Assembly: GCA_050173345.1 (NCBI GenBank)
Contig: JBFXKW010000007.1
Coordinates: 62,001 to 126,000, forward strand
DNA: 64,000 nt
Source: SHWC01 sp050173345
GTDB taxonomy: Bacteria; Pseudomonadota; Alphaproteobacteria; UBA828
Direction of reading: 5' to 3'
Below, in pieces: positions 16,165 through 24,281 of this stretch. A model generated the notes under the pieces. That model saw nothing but the letters and a program-made list of their open reading frames with translations. It did no database searches and was not told where the DNA came from. Both the position numbers and the translations under genes were made by a program. Numbering within the stretch: position 1 is the stretch's first letter; each line of letters opens with the position of its first letter.

Positions 16165-17115
16165 ATGAGACATGGGGCAGCCGCGGCCGTCGCATTGACG
16201 CTCATGGGCGTTCTCGCCGCATGCGCGACGGCGCCCGTCGAAGAGATCAGGCAGTTCAAATCCAGCCTGGACAACCTGGACGGCGCCGCGACGCCGATCC
16301 TCGACGATCTTGCCGTGGCCGAACGCCAGAACTGGCAGCGCATTCGAGAGCTCGAGGCGAGGCTGGGCGATGCCGGCGGTGCGGCGGGAGACTGCACGGC
16401 GCAGGGCATTTCCGGCCCCAACGGCCTGATCCTCGTCAGCAGTTTCTGCGACGACGATGCCAGGTACATCTCGGCGCTCGACGACCCGCCTGCCACGGCG
16501 CGGCTGAGGCGCGGCATCGAAACGGTCAATGCCTTCTCGACCGCGCTGGTTGCGCTCGTCGATGGCAGTCACGCCGAAGCCGGCGCGGACGAGGTCATCC
16601 GGCTCGGCAGCGAGATCACAGGCCTGCTCAGCGCCGCCGGGGCCGGGCCGGCGGGAGCCGGCGCCAACGCGATTCTGGGCAGCAACGTGCTGGCGCCGCT
16701 CCGGCCGATCGTGGACCGGCTGGCGGTCGTTGCCGACAACGCGCAGGCGAAGGAGCTGATCCTGGAAAACGAGGCCGCGGTCGGCGGCCTGATCGACGGC
16801 CTCGAGGCCGCGATACCCAAGGTCTTCAATCTGCTGATCGCCGATGACGTCGTGAAATGGGCGCGGCAGGGGCCGGGACTTCCCGTCGCCGAGGCGGAAG
16901 CCGACATCGCGCGGGTCGAGGGTTATCGGCGCCTGCTGGCGGACTACTCCCTGCTGCTCGACCGCTCGCGCACGGCATGGCACGCGGCAGTGGCGGCGGC
17001 CCGTGCCGAGACGCCGGTTTCGATCGGTTCCCTGGCCGATCTCGCGGGCGAGATCCGCAAGGACGCCGAGGCGGTTCGCCGCTCGCAAGCCGAGTTTCGC
17101 ACGCGCCCGCGCTAG
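16165..17115 (+). CDS. Putative lipoprotein of unknown function
   Basis: 316 residues. A lipoprotein signal ends at lipobox LAAC (cysteine about residue 20). The mature part is almost entirely helical and alanine-rich, with one cysteine pair (GDCTAQ and SSFCDDD), but no family was recognised. It is followed after 20 bases by the lysozyme-like gene, and the two probably form one operon. Both lie in the apparent insertion between merR and tRNA-Pro. An envelope-associated role is inferred from the lipobox and neighbour only. Confidence 0.75.
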   Translation: MRHGAAAAVALTLMGVLAACATAPVEEIRQFKSSLDNLDGAATPILDDLAVAERQNWQRIRELEARLGDAGGAAGDCTAQGISGPNGLILVSSFCDDDARYISALDDPPATARLRRGIETVNAFSTALVALVDGSHAEAGADEVIRLGSEITGLLSAAGAGPAGAGANAILGSNVLAPLRPIVDRLAVVADNAQAKELILENEAAVGGLIDGLEAAIPKVFNLLIADDVVKWARQGPGLPVAEAEADIARVEGYRRLLADYSLLLDRSRTAWHAAVAAARAETPVSIGSLADLAGEIRKDAEAVRRSQAEFRTRPR

Positions 17116-17135
17116 AGGCTTCATGGGGGATCGCC

Positions 17136-18113
17136 ATGTCGAATGAGACCCGCGCCGCAAGTGACTCGCTGCTTCGCGCGCTTCGTGCGCTCGGCGACCG
17201 CCATCGGGCGACCACGGATGCGGCGGAGCGGGCCGAGATCGAGAAAGCGATGGACGTCGTCGAGCTCGCCTTCCGGCGGCTTCTGACGGCCGACCTCCTG
17301 AATGCCGCCGAGCAGGTGAGCCAGGCGGCGACAGCGCTGGAGAAGGCGATCGCGGCCGCCCGCCAGGGCCCTTTCGACCGCTATCTCGTCGAGATCGGCG
17401 AGGTGCTCGCGGGCCTCGAAGCGGCGCGCGGCGCGTTTCATTCGATCGACCGGCTCGAGGCCGTGCCCGCGCGCGCGTTCGCGGCACCCGGACCTGTCGC
17501 GGCACTCGCGGCGGCCGCGGCGCCGCCGGGCGGCCTCGGCGCGCCGTCCACCGGGACCGATTTCGAAGCCCTCAGGAACGAGTATGCGGCGTGGTTCAAG
17601 GCGTGCAGGACGCGGCCGGAGCGCACCGACAACATCGCGTACTATCTGAAGCGGCTCGCCCAATACAAGGAACGCTACGTGCAGGTCAGCCAGCCGCTCG
17701 GCATCCCGTGGCTGTTCACGGGGATCCTCCATGCCATGGAGGCCGGCTTCAACTTTGGCAGCCACCTTCACAATGGCGACCCGCTGACCGCCCGGACGGT
17801 CCGCGTGCCCAAGGGCCGGCCCGCGGCCGGCCAGCCGCCCTTCACCTGGAACGAAAGCGCCGCCGATGCGCTCAGGCTGAAAGGCCTTCACGAGATCACC
17901 GACTGGTCGGTGCCGCGCCAGCTCTATTTGTTCGAGAAGTTCAACGGGTTCGGCTATCGGCGGATGGGCCGGCCGACGCCCTATCTCTGGAGCTTCTCGC
18001 AGCTCTACGAGAAGGGGAAATACGTGGCCGACGGCAAGTTCGACCCCGAAGCGGTCTCCAAGCAGTCCGGCGCCGCGGTGATCCTCAAGGAAGCCGTGGC
18101 GAAGAAGCTCTAG
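17136..18113 (+). CDS. Lysozyme-like (putative muramidase) domain protein
   Basis: 325 residues. The N-terminal ~140 residues are helical and alanine-rich. The C-terminal part (about 150-325) matches a bacterial lysozyme-like family I recognise by its run LGIPWLFTGILHAMEAGFNF, LHNGDPLTARTV, PPFTWNESAADALRLKG and SWSFSQLYEKGKY-type ending with AVSKQSGAAVILKE. The Glu in HAMEAGF is the candidate catalytic acid. No signal peptide is seen, so export would need another route. ATG 17136 follows the lipoprotein closely; activity is inferred from family resemblance. Confidence 0.68.
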   Translation: MSNETRAASDSLLRALRALGDRHRATTDAAERAEIEKAMDVVELAFRRLLTADLLNAAEQVSQAATALEKAIAAARQGPFDRYLVEIGEVLAGLEAARGAFHSIDRLEAVPARAFAAPGPVAALAAAAAPPGGLGAPSTGTDFEALRNEYAAWFKACRTRPERTDNIAYYLKRLAQYKERYVQVSQPLGIPWLFTGILHAMEAGFNFGSHLHNGDPLTARTVRVPKGRPAAGQPPFTWNESAADALRLKGLHEITDWSVPRQLYLFEKFNGFGYRRMGRPTPYLWSFSQLYEKGKYVADGKFDPEAVSKQSGAAVILKEAVAKKL

Positions 18114-18199
18114 GATTCCTCGATGAGGTTTGTTTAACGGTCGGCGTGCTAGAAGCCCTCGACGTCGGCGGGGGCGTCGTCCGGCGCGAGGGCCGAGCC

Positions 18200-18721
18200 A
18201 TGCTGATCTCTCCGGCATATCGCACGCTGAACCAGCAGCTGCACGAGGCGCGCAGCGACTACGGCAAGAGCGGCGCGCGCTGGGCCGAGAGCGTGGCGCA
18301 GATCGCCGACAAGATCGGCGCGGCCAGCATCCTCGACTATGGCGCCGGCAAGGGCACCCTGGCGCGGGCGCTCGCGGGGCGGGCGATCCGCCAGTACGAC
18401 CCCGCGGTGCCCGGCATCGACGCGCCGCCCGAGCCCGCCGACCTCGTGGTCTGTACCGATGTCCTCGAGCATATCGAGCCCGAGTGCCTGGACTCCGTGC
18501 TCGACCATCTGCGCGGCCTGACCCGGCGGGTGCTGCTCGCCGTGGTCGCGACGCGCCCGGCCAAGAAGACGCTGCCCGACGGGCGCAACGCCCATCTCAT
18601 CCAGGAGCCCGTGGAATGGTGGCTGCCGCAGCTCTGGCCGCGCTTCCACGTCAAGCGCTTCGACGACCTCGGCGGCGAGTTCGTGGCGATCGGCGTGCCG
18701 CGCCAGGATGGCCGCCACTGA
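18200..18721 (+). CDS. Class I SAM-dependent methyltransferase
   Basis: 173 residues. The SAM-binding motif I is ILDYGAGKGTLA, followed by an acidic position and motif DLVVCTDVLEHIEPE; a conserved tail has HLIQEPVEWW. Such short methyltransferases occur in phages and chromosomal islands. The substrate is unknown. A 52-base stretch covering the DLVVCTD motif is echoed at 16101-16152 beside merR. The gene ends about 100 bases before tRNA-Pro. Confidence 0.8.
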   Translation: MLISPAYRTLNQQLHEARSDYGKSGARWAESVAQIADKIGAASILDYGAGKGTLARALAGRAIRQYDPAVPGIDAPPEPADLVVCTDVLEHIEPECLDSVLDHLRGLTRRVLLAVVATRPAKKTLPDGRNAHLIQEPVEWWLPQLWPRFHVKRFDDLGGEFVAIGVPRQDGRH

Positions 18722-18752
18722 TGTAGCCGCCCGGCACGGCGCATCGCGCGCA

Positions 18753-18781
18753 TTGAGCCATGCGGCCGCTGCCGCTATAGT
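18753..18781 (+). promoter_or_regulatory. tRNA-Pro promoter
   Basis: TTGAGC at 18753-18758, a 17-base spacer, and TATAGT at 18776-18781. Predicted transcription start about 18788, some 37 bases before the tRNA. Confidence 0.7.
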
Positions 18782-18824
18782 CGCACCCCTGGAACGGGGC
18801 CGGAGATTTCCGGCCCTCGTCGTT

Positions 18825-18901
18825 CGGAGCGTAGCGCAGCCTGGTAGCGCATCAGTCTGGGGGACTGGGGGTCGCGGGTTCAAATCCCGCCGCTCCGACC
18901 A
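18825..18901 (+). tRNA. tRNA-Pro (anticodon GGG)
   Basis: 77 bases including the encoded CCA. The acceptor stem CGGAGCG pairs with CGCTCCG, the anticodon stem TCAGT/ACTGG holds the loop CTGGGGG with anticodon GGG, and the T-arm carries GGGTTCAAATCCC. It reads CCC and CCU codons. The gene is a classic integration neighbourhood and is separated from merR here by three extra genes. Confidence 0.96.
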
Positions 18902-18939
18902 ATTCCTTCATCCAACTTCCATCAAGCCCCGAGGTGGAG

Positions 18940-18969
18940 CCCCGCCTACCGACGCGCGGTAGGGCGGGG
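18940..18969. other. Strong hairpin downstream of tRNA-Pro
   Basis: CCCCGCCTACCG pairs with CGGTAGGGCGGGG (one bulged G) across ACGCG. No T-tract follows, so it may be a REP-like element or processing signal rather than an intrinsic terminator. Confidence 0.5.
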
Positions 18970-19099
18970 ATACGCCGCACTGGGCGCGGCGGCACGCCCT
19001 GTTGGCACGGGCGGACGACGCGGCCCCGTCCGGAACCAGAGTCCCCTCCAGGCGGTTGTTCAGACGGCAAGCCATCGAACCATGCGGAGTGCGCCGCCC

Positions 19100-19345
19100 A
19101 TGCGCTATCTGTTCGTGCGCTATCTGTCGATCGCGATTCCGCTCGCATTGCTGGCTGCTTGCAGCAGTGAGCCACGCGAGCTCAGCGCCAACGACAGGGC
19201 CGTGGTGTACGTGGTCAGCAAGAACGGCATCGACGCCGCGGAGGACGCGGCCGAGGAGCATTGCGCGGAATACGGGCGTTCCGCGCATTTGCGCAACGTC
19301 GCCAAGTACGGCGAGGACAGGCACGTCTTCTTCGACTGCGTCTGA
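19100..19345 (+). CDS. Small putative lipoprotein
   Basis: 81 residues from ATG 19100, which has GGAG at 19086-19089. The signal peptide ends at lipobox LAAC, followed by a short charged mature region with two further cysteines (HCAEYG and FFDCV), possibly a disulfide. Unknown family. It ends just before a strong hairpin and faces the DUF983 gene. It could be a chance ORF, but the lipobox, ribosome-binding site and terminator argue for a real gene. Confidence 0.6.
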   Translation: MRYLFVRYLSIAIPLALLAACSSEPRELSANDRAVVYVVSKNGIDAAEDAAEEHCAEYGRSAHLRNVAKYGEDRHVFFDCV

Positions 19346-19368
19346 GCCCATCCTCCAGCCGGCGCTGA

Positions 19369-19400
19369 GCCCCGCGCGGCGTGATTTCGCCGTGCGGGGC
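19369..19400. terminator. Terminator hairpin between convergent genes
   Basis: A 13-bp stem GCCCCGCGCGGCG / CGCCGTGCGGGGC with a 6-base loop TGATTT, followed by TTCGTTGT. It lies between the small lipoprotein gene (+) and the DUF983 gene (-). Confidence 0.65.
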
Positions 19401-19471
19401 TTCGTTGTGGGATCGGGCCGGCCGGCGAGGTGAGGGGAGAGCGGCTATGGCGGCGCGCCCGCAGCCGGGGC

Positions 19472-19846
19472 CTATTGTCCCTCCGAGCCGGGCGCGCGGG
19501 TGCGCCAGAGGACCGCGATGAACGCTCCCTTGGCGCGCGGCAGGATCACCAGCATCAGCGCGAAGGCGATCGCCGGCCAGACGAGCATCGAATACCACTC
19601 GGGCCACGGCGCGCGCTCTTCGACGGTGAGCAGGAGCGGCGCCAGGATGTGGCCGACGATGAGGATCGTCAGCCACGCCGGACCGTCATCGGCCCGGATG
19701 TGGCCATAGCCTTCGCCGCACGCGGCGCACTGGGCAACCGGCTTCAAGTAGCCCATGAACAACCGGCCGACGCCGCAGTTCGGGCAACGCCTTCGTATCG
19801 CGCGCATCAAGATGCGCAGCATGGGCTGGCTACGTCCGGATTTCAT
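19472..19846 (-). CDS. DUF983 family membrane protein
   Basis: 124 residues. A zinc-ribbon-like N terminus (RRRCPNCGVGRLFMGYL, then QCAACGEGY) is followed by HIRADDGPAWLTILIVGH and two membrane helices (about residues 57-105). DUF983 proteins are common in alphaproteobacteria, often near cytochrome oxidase genes; function unknown. The upstream in-frame extension to 20080 has no family similarity and crosses the terminator at 20005-20036, so ATG 19846 is used. Confidence 0.85.
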   Translation of the reverse strand: MKSGRSQPMLRILMRAIRRRCPNCGVGRLFMGYLKPVAQCAACGEGYGHIRADDGPAWLTILIVGHILAPLLLTVEERAPWPEWYSMLVWPAIAFALMLVILPRAKGAFIAVLWRTRAPGSEGQ

Positions 19847-20004
19847 CGGGCGAGAATAGCTTGGCGTGGCTAGGAAACGCTGAAAGCTCTCACCGTTCGG
19901 ACCGTTTTGCGGCGTGGCATCGCGTCGCAGGCATCCGCCGGCCAGTGTTCCGATGGCGGCCCGGATCGGGCGGCCGGAGGCCGCGCCGGAACGGCTAGAA
20001 AAGT

Positions 20005-20036
20005 GAGCCCCGGCGCGGGCCGGGGCTCCAGTTTTT
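20005..20036. terminator. Bidirectional intrinsic terminator
   Basis: A perfect 10-bp GC stem (20005-20014 with 20019-20028) and a GCGG loop. TTTTT follows on the plus strand, and AAAA precedes it (TTTT on the minus strand). It ends transcription of the Sel1-repeat gene on the minus strand. Confidence 0.8.
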
Positions 20037-20147
20037 GGGAGGGATGCCGCGCAGGGGGTGCGGCGGCATCGCGATAGCAACGCGCGGCGCGGCTCGGTGT
20101 TCCCGTTCGAGACGGCAGGCCGCCCGGCAGAATGATGGCCGGGCCGC

Positions 20148-20783
20148 TCAGCCCTTCGACATCTGCTGGATCAGCTGATGGGTCAGCTCGCCGGTCTCGG
20201 GCAGGCCGCGGTCGCGCTGGAACGCCTTGACCGCCTCGCGCGTGCGCTTGCCGATCAGGCCGTCGGCCGGGCCGGGGTCGTAGCCGAGCCGCTGGAGCGC
20301 AGCCTGGGCGGTCGCGACGTGGTTGGCCCTGAGCGGCACCTGGGCCAGCTGCTCGGGCGTCATGTGGGCAAGCGCGAGGTCGCGGTTGCGCGCCGCCTTG
20401 TCGCGCTTCTCGCCCGGCGGATAATTCGCCGCCGCGCGGTCGAGCCAGCGATAGGCCTCGAGATAGTTGACCGGCCCGCCACGGCCCTTGGCGTGCATGA
20501 GGCCGAGGTTCATCTGCGCCGCGGCGTTGCCGTTCCGCGCGGCCTGTCGGTACCAGCGCACCGCCTCGGCATCGTTCTGCGCCGTGCCGAGGCCCTGGTC
20601 GTACATCACGGCGAGGGTGAACTGGGCCTGGGAGTCGCCCTGTTCGGCAAACCGCTTGATCAGCGGGAACGCGGCCGCGTAATCGCCCCGTTCATAGGCC
20701 GCGTTGGCGTCCGCCGCGTCGTCCGCGAGCGCGGGCGCAACGAGAGCGATCGAGAAGAGCAGGGCGAGCAGCAACCTCATCAT
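20148..20783 (-). CDS. Secreted Sel1-repeat protein with peptidoglycan-binding domain
   Basis: 211 residues. A signal peptide (MMRLLLALLFSIALVAPALA) leads to two or three Sel1-like repeats (AAYERGDYAAAF, AQFTLAVMYDQGLG, AQMNLGLMHAKGRG; about residues 23-110) and a C-terminal PG_binding_1 domain (LQRLGYDPGPADGLIGKRTR, AVKAFQRDRGLPE). Such proteins probably act as periplasmic scaffolds at the cell wall. The start at 20783 places the signal peptide at the very N terminus. Confidence 0.85.
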   Translation of the reverse strand: MMRLLLALLFSIALVAPALADDAADANAAYERGDYAAAFPLIKRFAEQGDSQAQFTLAVMYDQGLGTAQNDAEAVRWYRQAARNGNAAAQMNLGLMHAKGRGGPVNYLEAYRWLDRAAANYPPGEKRDKAARNRDLALAHMTPEQLAQVPLRANHVATAQAALQRLGYDPGPADGLIGKRTREAVKAFQRDRGLPETGELTHQLIQQMSKG

Positions 20784-20868
20784 GGCGGCGGAGTTTATGG
20801 GCGTCGCCTCCGATCGCAAGTGTCAAATTTTCGCGACCAGGCCTGGGCTCCCGAGCGCCGTGACGGGC

Positions 20869-21414
20869 TCAATGGCCGGCCTCGGGCGCGGTGAGCCGGA
20901 GCGCCGGCGCAGGCGCCTTGGCATGGCCGGCATGCCCGGCATGGCCGTCGGGTTCCACATGCTCGACCCAGCGATACGCGCCCTCTTCGCATTCCTGGAT
21001 CGTCTCGAAGTAGATCGTCTGACCTTCGGCGTCCGGCAGCTTCGCCCTGAACGCGAACTCGTCGTAATGGGCGTCGGGCAGCGGGCCGCCACGCCAGACA
21101 ATCTCGCGCACGTCCTCGGTCACCGTCGCGCCGTACCACTCATAGGGCTCATCGAGCGGTTCGAGCTTCACGGCAAGCTGCCAGCCCGGCTTCGGCATCG
21201 GCTTCGCACGCTTGACTCCTTCGGGGATCGTCACCCGGACGGCGACGGTGCCGGAACCGTCGCAGCCATGCGTGATGCCGATCACGGCCTTGTAGAAGCT
21301 TCCGGCCGGCGCGCTGGTGTGCTCCAGCGTGGCGTGGGCATGGGCGCCCGTCGCAGCGACCAGCACAGCGAGCGTGGCCGGCAGCGCGATCAAGGCATGG
21401 GCAAAACGTTTCAT
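20869..21414 (-). CDS. YcnI-like copper-associated protein (DUF1775)
   Basis: 180 residues. After a signal peptide ending GAHA, the mature protein begins HATLEHTSAPAGSFYKAV, where the N-terminal histidine is the copper ligand known for YcnI proteins. The domain continues with GCDGSGTVAVRVTIPEG and PGWQLAVK. The C terminus has a His/Gly-rich stretch (HAGHAGHAK) also suited to metal binding. It follows the TonB receptor by 28 bases on the same strand. Role in periplasmic copper handling is inferred from family and context. Confidence 0.82.
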   Translation of the reverse strand: MKRFAHALIALPATLAVLVAATGAHAHATLEHTSAPAGSFYKAVIGITHGCDGSGTVAVRVTIPEGVKRAKPMPKPGWQLAVKLEPLDEPYEWYGATVTEDVREIVWRGGPLPDAHYDEFAFRAKLPDAEGQTIYFETIQECEEGAYRWVEHVEPDGHAGHAGHAKAPAPALRLTAPEAGH

Positions 21415-21442
21415 GGCATGGCTCCCGATTGGTCGCGTGGCA

Positions 21443-23569
21443 TTACCAGGCATAGGAGACGCCGAAATAAACGGCGCGGCCGTCGCCGGGGTAGAAGATC
21501 GAGGGGTTGTTGGCCGGCCCCGGGATCACGTCGGTCAGCGCGATATAGGTTTCGTCGGTCAGGTTGCGTCCTTCGAGGAAGACGCTGAGCCCCGCGCCGG
21601 CATCGTAGCCGAGGGTGAAGCCGAGCAGCGCATAGGCCTCGGTCTTCAGCGTGTTCGCGTTGTCGACGAAATAGGCCGCGGGCACCCATTCGAGGTTGGG
21701 GCCGCCGTAGAAGCCGTCCGGATGCGTGTAGCGCAGCTCGGCGCGCAGATAGTGCTTCGGGATGCCGGGGATCGTGTTGTCGCCGTAGCTGGCATCGCCG
21801 TCGAAGGAGAAGTCGCTCAGCGTATAGGCCTGCCGGAGCGTCAGCCGGTCGGTTTCCCCTTCGAGCGAGGTAGCGATGCCGCGCAGCAGATCGACCGCGA
21901 GGCCGAGCTCGATGCCCTGATGGATCGTCTCGGGCAGGTTGCGCACCGTGCACTGGTTCACCCCGAAGACGCCCGACGTGTTGGTGCATTGCAGCTCGTT
22001 GCGCAGCCAGGCGCGATAGAGGCTGACGTCCCACGAGATGCGGCCCGCCGTGCCGCGCGTGCCGACCTCTGCGGTGATCGCGCGCTGCGCCTTGACCGGG
22101 TTGTAACCCTGGAAATCGAACAGCGGGAACACGAACCTCGGCAGGTCGATCAGGTCGGGCGGCTCGAAGCTGCGGCTGAGGTTCGCGAAGAGCTGCGCCT
22201 CGGGCGCCGCGTCCCACAGCACGCCGAGCTTTGGGTTGACGCTGCGGAACCATTTGCTGTCGCTCTGGTCGCCGTCGGAGACGATGCGGTCGTCGGTGCT
22301 GCGGCCGGCGAGCGTGCCCTGCGCGCCGGCGATCAGCCGCAGGTCGGGCAGCAGCGCGAGCGCATATTCGCCGTAGAGCGTGGCGTTGGTCGCGTGCTGG
22401 TCGAGATCGGCGACGAGTGCGCCCCTGGTGCCGCCCGGCGCCGGCACGTAGCGCCGGTCGTCGGCCGTGCTGGTCGCGAGGTTGAGGCCGACGGTCCATG
22501 TCCCCTCCAGGCCGAGGGCATCGCCGGCTCCCTCGGCCCGCGCGAACGCGCCGCCCGCGAGCGAATCCTGATCGAGGAGCTGGAAGCCCGGGATCGGGTG
22601 GAACAGGGTCCAGTGATAGGCATAGGCGCCGAGCGCGATCTCGGCGTCGTCGAGCGCGATCACGGTGCGGTTGGCGAGCCGCTGCGCGGTGATGTCGTGC
22701 GCGCTGCCGAAGGGCGCGTTGGTCGGCCCGGCCTGCTCGGGATCCGCAAGTGCCTGCGCCTTGGTCAATGCGCTCACGGTCTCCTGGTCGATGTCGCTCA
22801 GGTTGAGATAGAAGCGGGTCTCGACATTATCGGCGATGCGATAGCCGAGATTACCGGCGAGCCGCCGGCTGTCCTGCTCGCTGTGGTCGCGGAAGCCGTC
22901 GGAGAGCAGCAGCGTCGGCGTGATGACGTAGTCGAGATCGCCCGAGACGCCGGCGGCCTGCGCCCGCAGGCGGCGGAAGCCGAACGAGCCGACCTCGCCG
23001 CGCAGGAGATAGGGCTCGGCGCTGTAGCCGGTCGGCATGACGAAGTTGAGCGCACCGCCGAGGCTGGCCGCGCCGTATTCGAGCGCGTTGGCGCCCTTGT
23101 AGACCTCGGCATACTGGTAGGCGAGCGGGTCGAGCTGCTGAAAATCGCCCTGGCCGTCCACCATGTTGTACGGCACGCCGTCCTGCAGGAGCTGCACGCC
23201 GCGCAGGTGGAAGTTGCGCGCGATGCCGGAGCCGCGGATCGAGAGGCGCGAATCCTCGCCCCAGCGCGCCTGGGCGAGGACGCCGGGGGTGAAGTCGAGC
23301 ACGTCCTTCAGGGTCTTCGGCGCCGGGCTCGCGAACTGATCGGGCTCGACGACGGCAACGCCGCCTGGCGTTCTCCTCAGTGCCTCGGCCGCTTGCGCCG
23401 GCGCCGGGTTGGTCAGAGTCAGGCTGAGGCTGTCGAACACCTCGATCGCGGGCAGGGTGTGAACCGGCTCGTCGGCAAGGCTCGGGCGAACGGTCGCAAG
23501 CGCCGCGCCGGCAAAGGCGAGCGCCGCAGCGCGCCGCATGCGTGCGCCACGCTGGATGGGGCAATCCAT
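21443..23569 (-). CDS. TonB-dependent outer membrane receptor, probably for copper
   Basis: 708 residues: signal peptide, plug domain (about 50-180; LKDVLDFTPGVLAQ, RLSIRGSGIARNFHLRGV) and a 22-strand barrel ending in the outer-membrane signature YFGVSYAW. It takes up a scarce substrate with TonB energy. ATG 23569 has GGAGAGA seven bases upstream. The neighbours DUF2946 and YcnI suggest copper or a copper chelate rather than iron, but no specific ligand motif was identified. Confidence 0.87.
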   Translation of the reverse strand: MDCPIQRGARMRRAAALAFAGAALATVRPSLADEPVHTLPAIEVFDSLSLTLTNPAPAQAAEALRRTPGGVAVVEPDQFASPAPKTLKDVLDFTPGVLAQARWGEDSRLSIRGSGIARNFHLRGVQLLQDGVPYNMVDGQGDFQQLDPLAYQYAEVYKGANALEYGAASLGGALNFVMPTGYSAEPYLLRGEVGSFGFRRLRAQAAGVSGDLDYVITPTLLLSDGFRDHSEQDSRRLAGNLGYRIADNVETRFYLNLSDIDQETVSALTKAQALADPEQAGPTNAPFGSAHDITAQRLANRTVIALDDAEIALGAYAYHWTLFHPIPGFQLLDQDSLAGGAFARAEGAGDALGLEGTWTVGLNLATSTADDRRYVPAPGGTRGALVADLDQHATNATLYGEYALALLPDLRLIAGAQGTLAGRSTDDRIVSDGDQSDSKWFRSVNPKLGVLWDAAPEAQLFANLSRSFEPPDLIDLPRFVFPLFDFQGYNPVKAQRAITAEVGTRGTAGRISWDVSLYRAWLRNELQCTNTSGVFGVNQCTVRNLPETIHQGIELGLAVDLLRGIATSLEGETDRLTLRQAYTLSDFSFDGDASYGDNTIPGIPKHYLRAELRYTHPDGFYGGPNLEWVPAAYFVDNANTLKTEAYALLGFTLGYDAGAGLSVFLEGRNLTDETYIALTDVIPGPANNPSIFYPGDGRAVYFGVSYAW

Positions 23570-23661
23570 GATGATGTCTCTCCATGTCGGAATGACGAAC
23601 GACGACACGCGGCACGCCGCCGGTGAGGGCACCGTGCGGCAGCCGCAGGTTCAATCGATGG

Positions 23662-24063
23662 TCAGGCCGAGATGGGAGGCGCGCGCGCGAGCCTTGGGCA
23701 GACGTCGCTCTGGGCTACTCGCGACGATGCGTCGTCGGTGACGACCGCGAGCAGGACCGGCGCATGCGGCAGCGTCTCGACATGCGACGGCGCCACATAG
23801 GTCGAGACATCGTGCAGGGAGAAGCAGACCGGGCAGAGCGGCGGCTTAGGTTTCGGCTGCTCGACCGGAACGCCGTCATCGTCGAGCTGGACGTAGGTGA
23901 TGCCGCCGGGCGAGCAGATCGGCACGAGATTGCCGGCGGCGGCATAAGGCGTGCCGTGCACGACGCCGATGGCGAGCGAGACCAGCACGCCGACCAGCGC
24001 AAGCAAGGCGGTCGCGCGCCTGCGCCCGATCAAGCTGACGGTACGAATCGTTCTCCGCCTCAC
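23662..24063 (-). CDS. DUF2946 family protein
   Basis: 133 residues from a GTG start with GAAGGA just upstream. A membrane segment (ALLALVGVLVSLAIGVVHG) is followed by a secreted part with CSPGGIT and the CPVCFSLH pair plus several histidines. DUF2946 genes usually neighbour copper TonB receptors. First gene of a three-gene minus-strand set with the receptor and YcnI. Confidence 0.75.
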   Translation of the reverse strand: MRRRTIRTVSLIGRRRATALLALVGVLVSLAIGVVHGTPYAAAGNLVPICSPGGITYVQLDDDGVPVEQPKPKPPLCPVCFSLHDVSTYVAPSHVETLPHAPVLLAVVTDDASSRVAQSDVCPRLARAPPISA

Positions 24064-24119
24064 CCGCCTGTCCTTCGCCGGGCCGGCATGGCCCGTGCTT
24101 CATTTTTTCCTATGCTGAC

Positions 24120-24148
24120 ACGATAGGCGCGGCGGCGCCGTGTGACAA
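24120..24148 (-). promoter_or_regulatory. Promoter of the DUF2946-TonB-YcnI set
   Basis: On the minus strand: TTGTCA (24148-24143), 17-base spacer, TATCGT (24125-24120). Predicted start near 24113, about 50 bases before the GTG at 24063. Confidence 0.5.
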
Positions 24149-24281
24149 TTCACCGCGCGGGCGCTGCCCGCGCTGCGTGCATGGCGCCGGGCCGCCGAGG
24201 CTTGTCGGCATCCGCGGCGCCGCCTCATAATGAGGACGAAACAACACAAAATCCCCAACCGCGTCACCAGGGAGACTCGCG

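Noticed and set aside
21317..23626. 769-codon plus-strand frame
   Set aside because: It is antisense to the TonB receptor, whose signal peptide, plug and barrel end are clear; long shadow frames are expected at this GC content.
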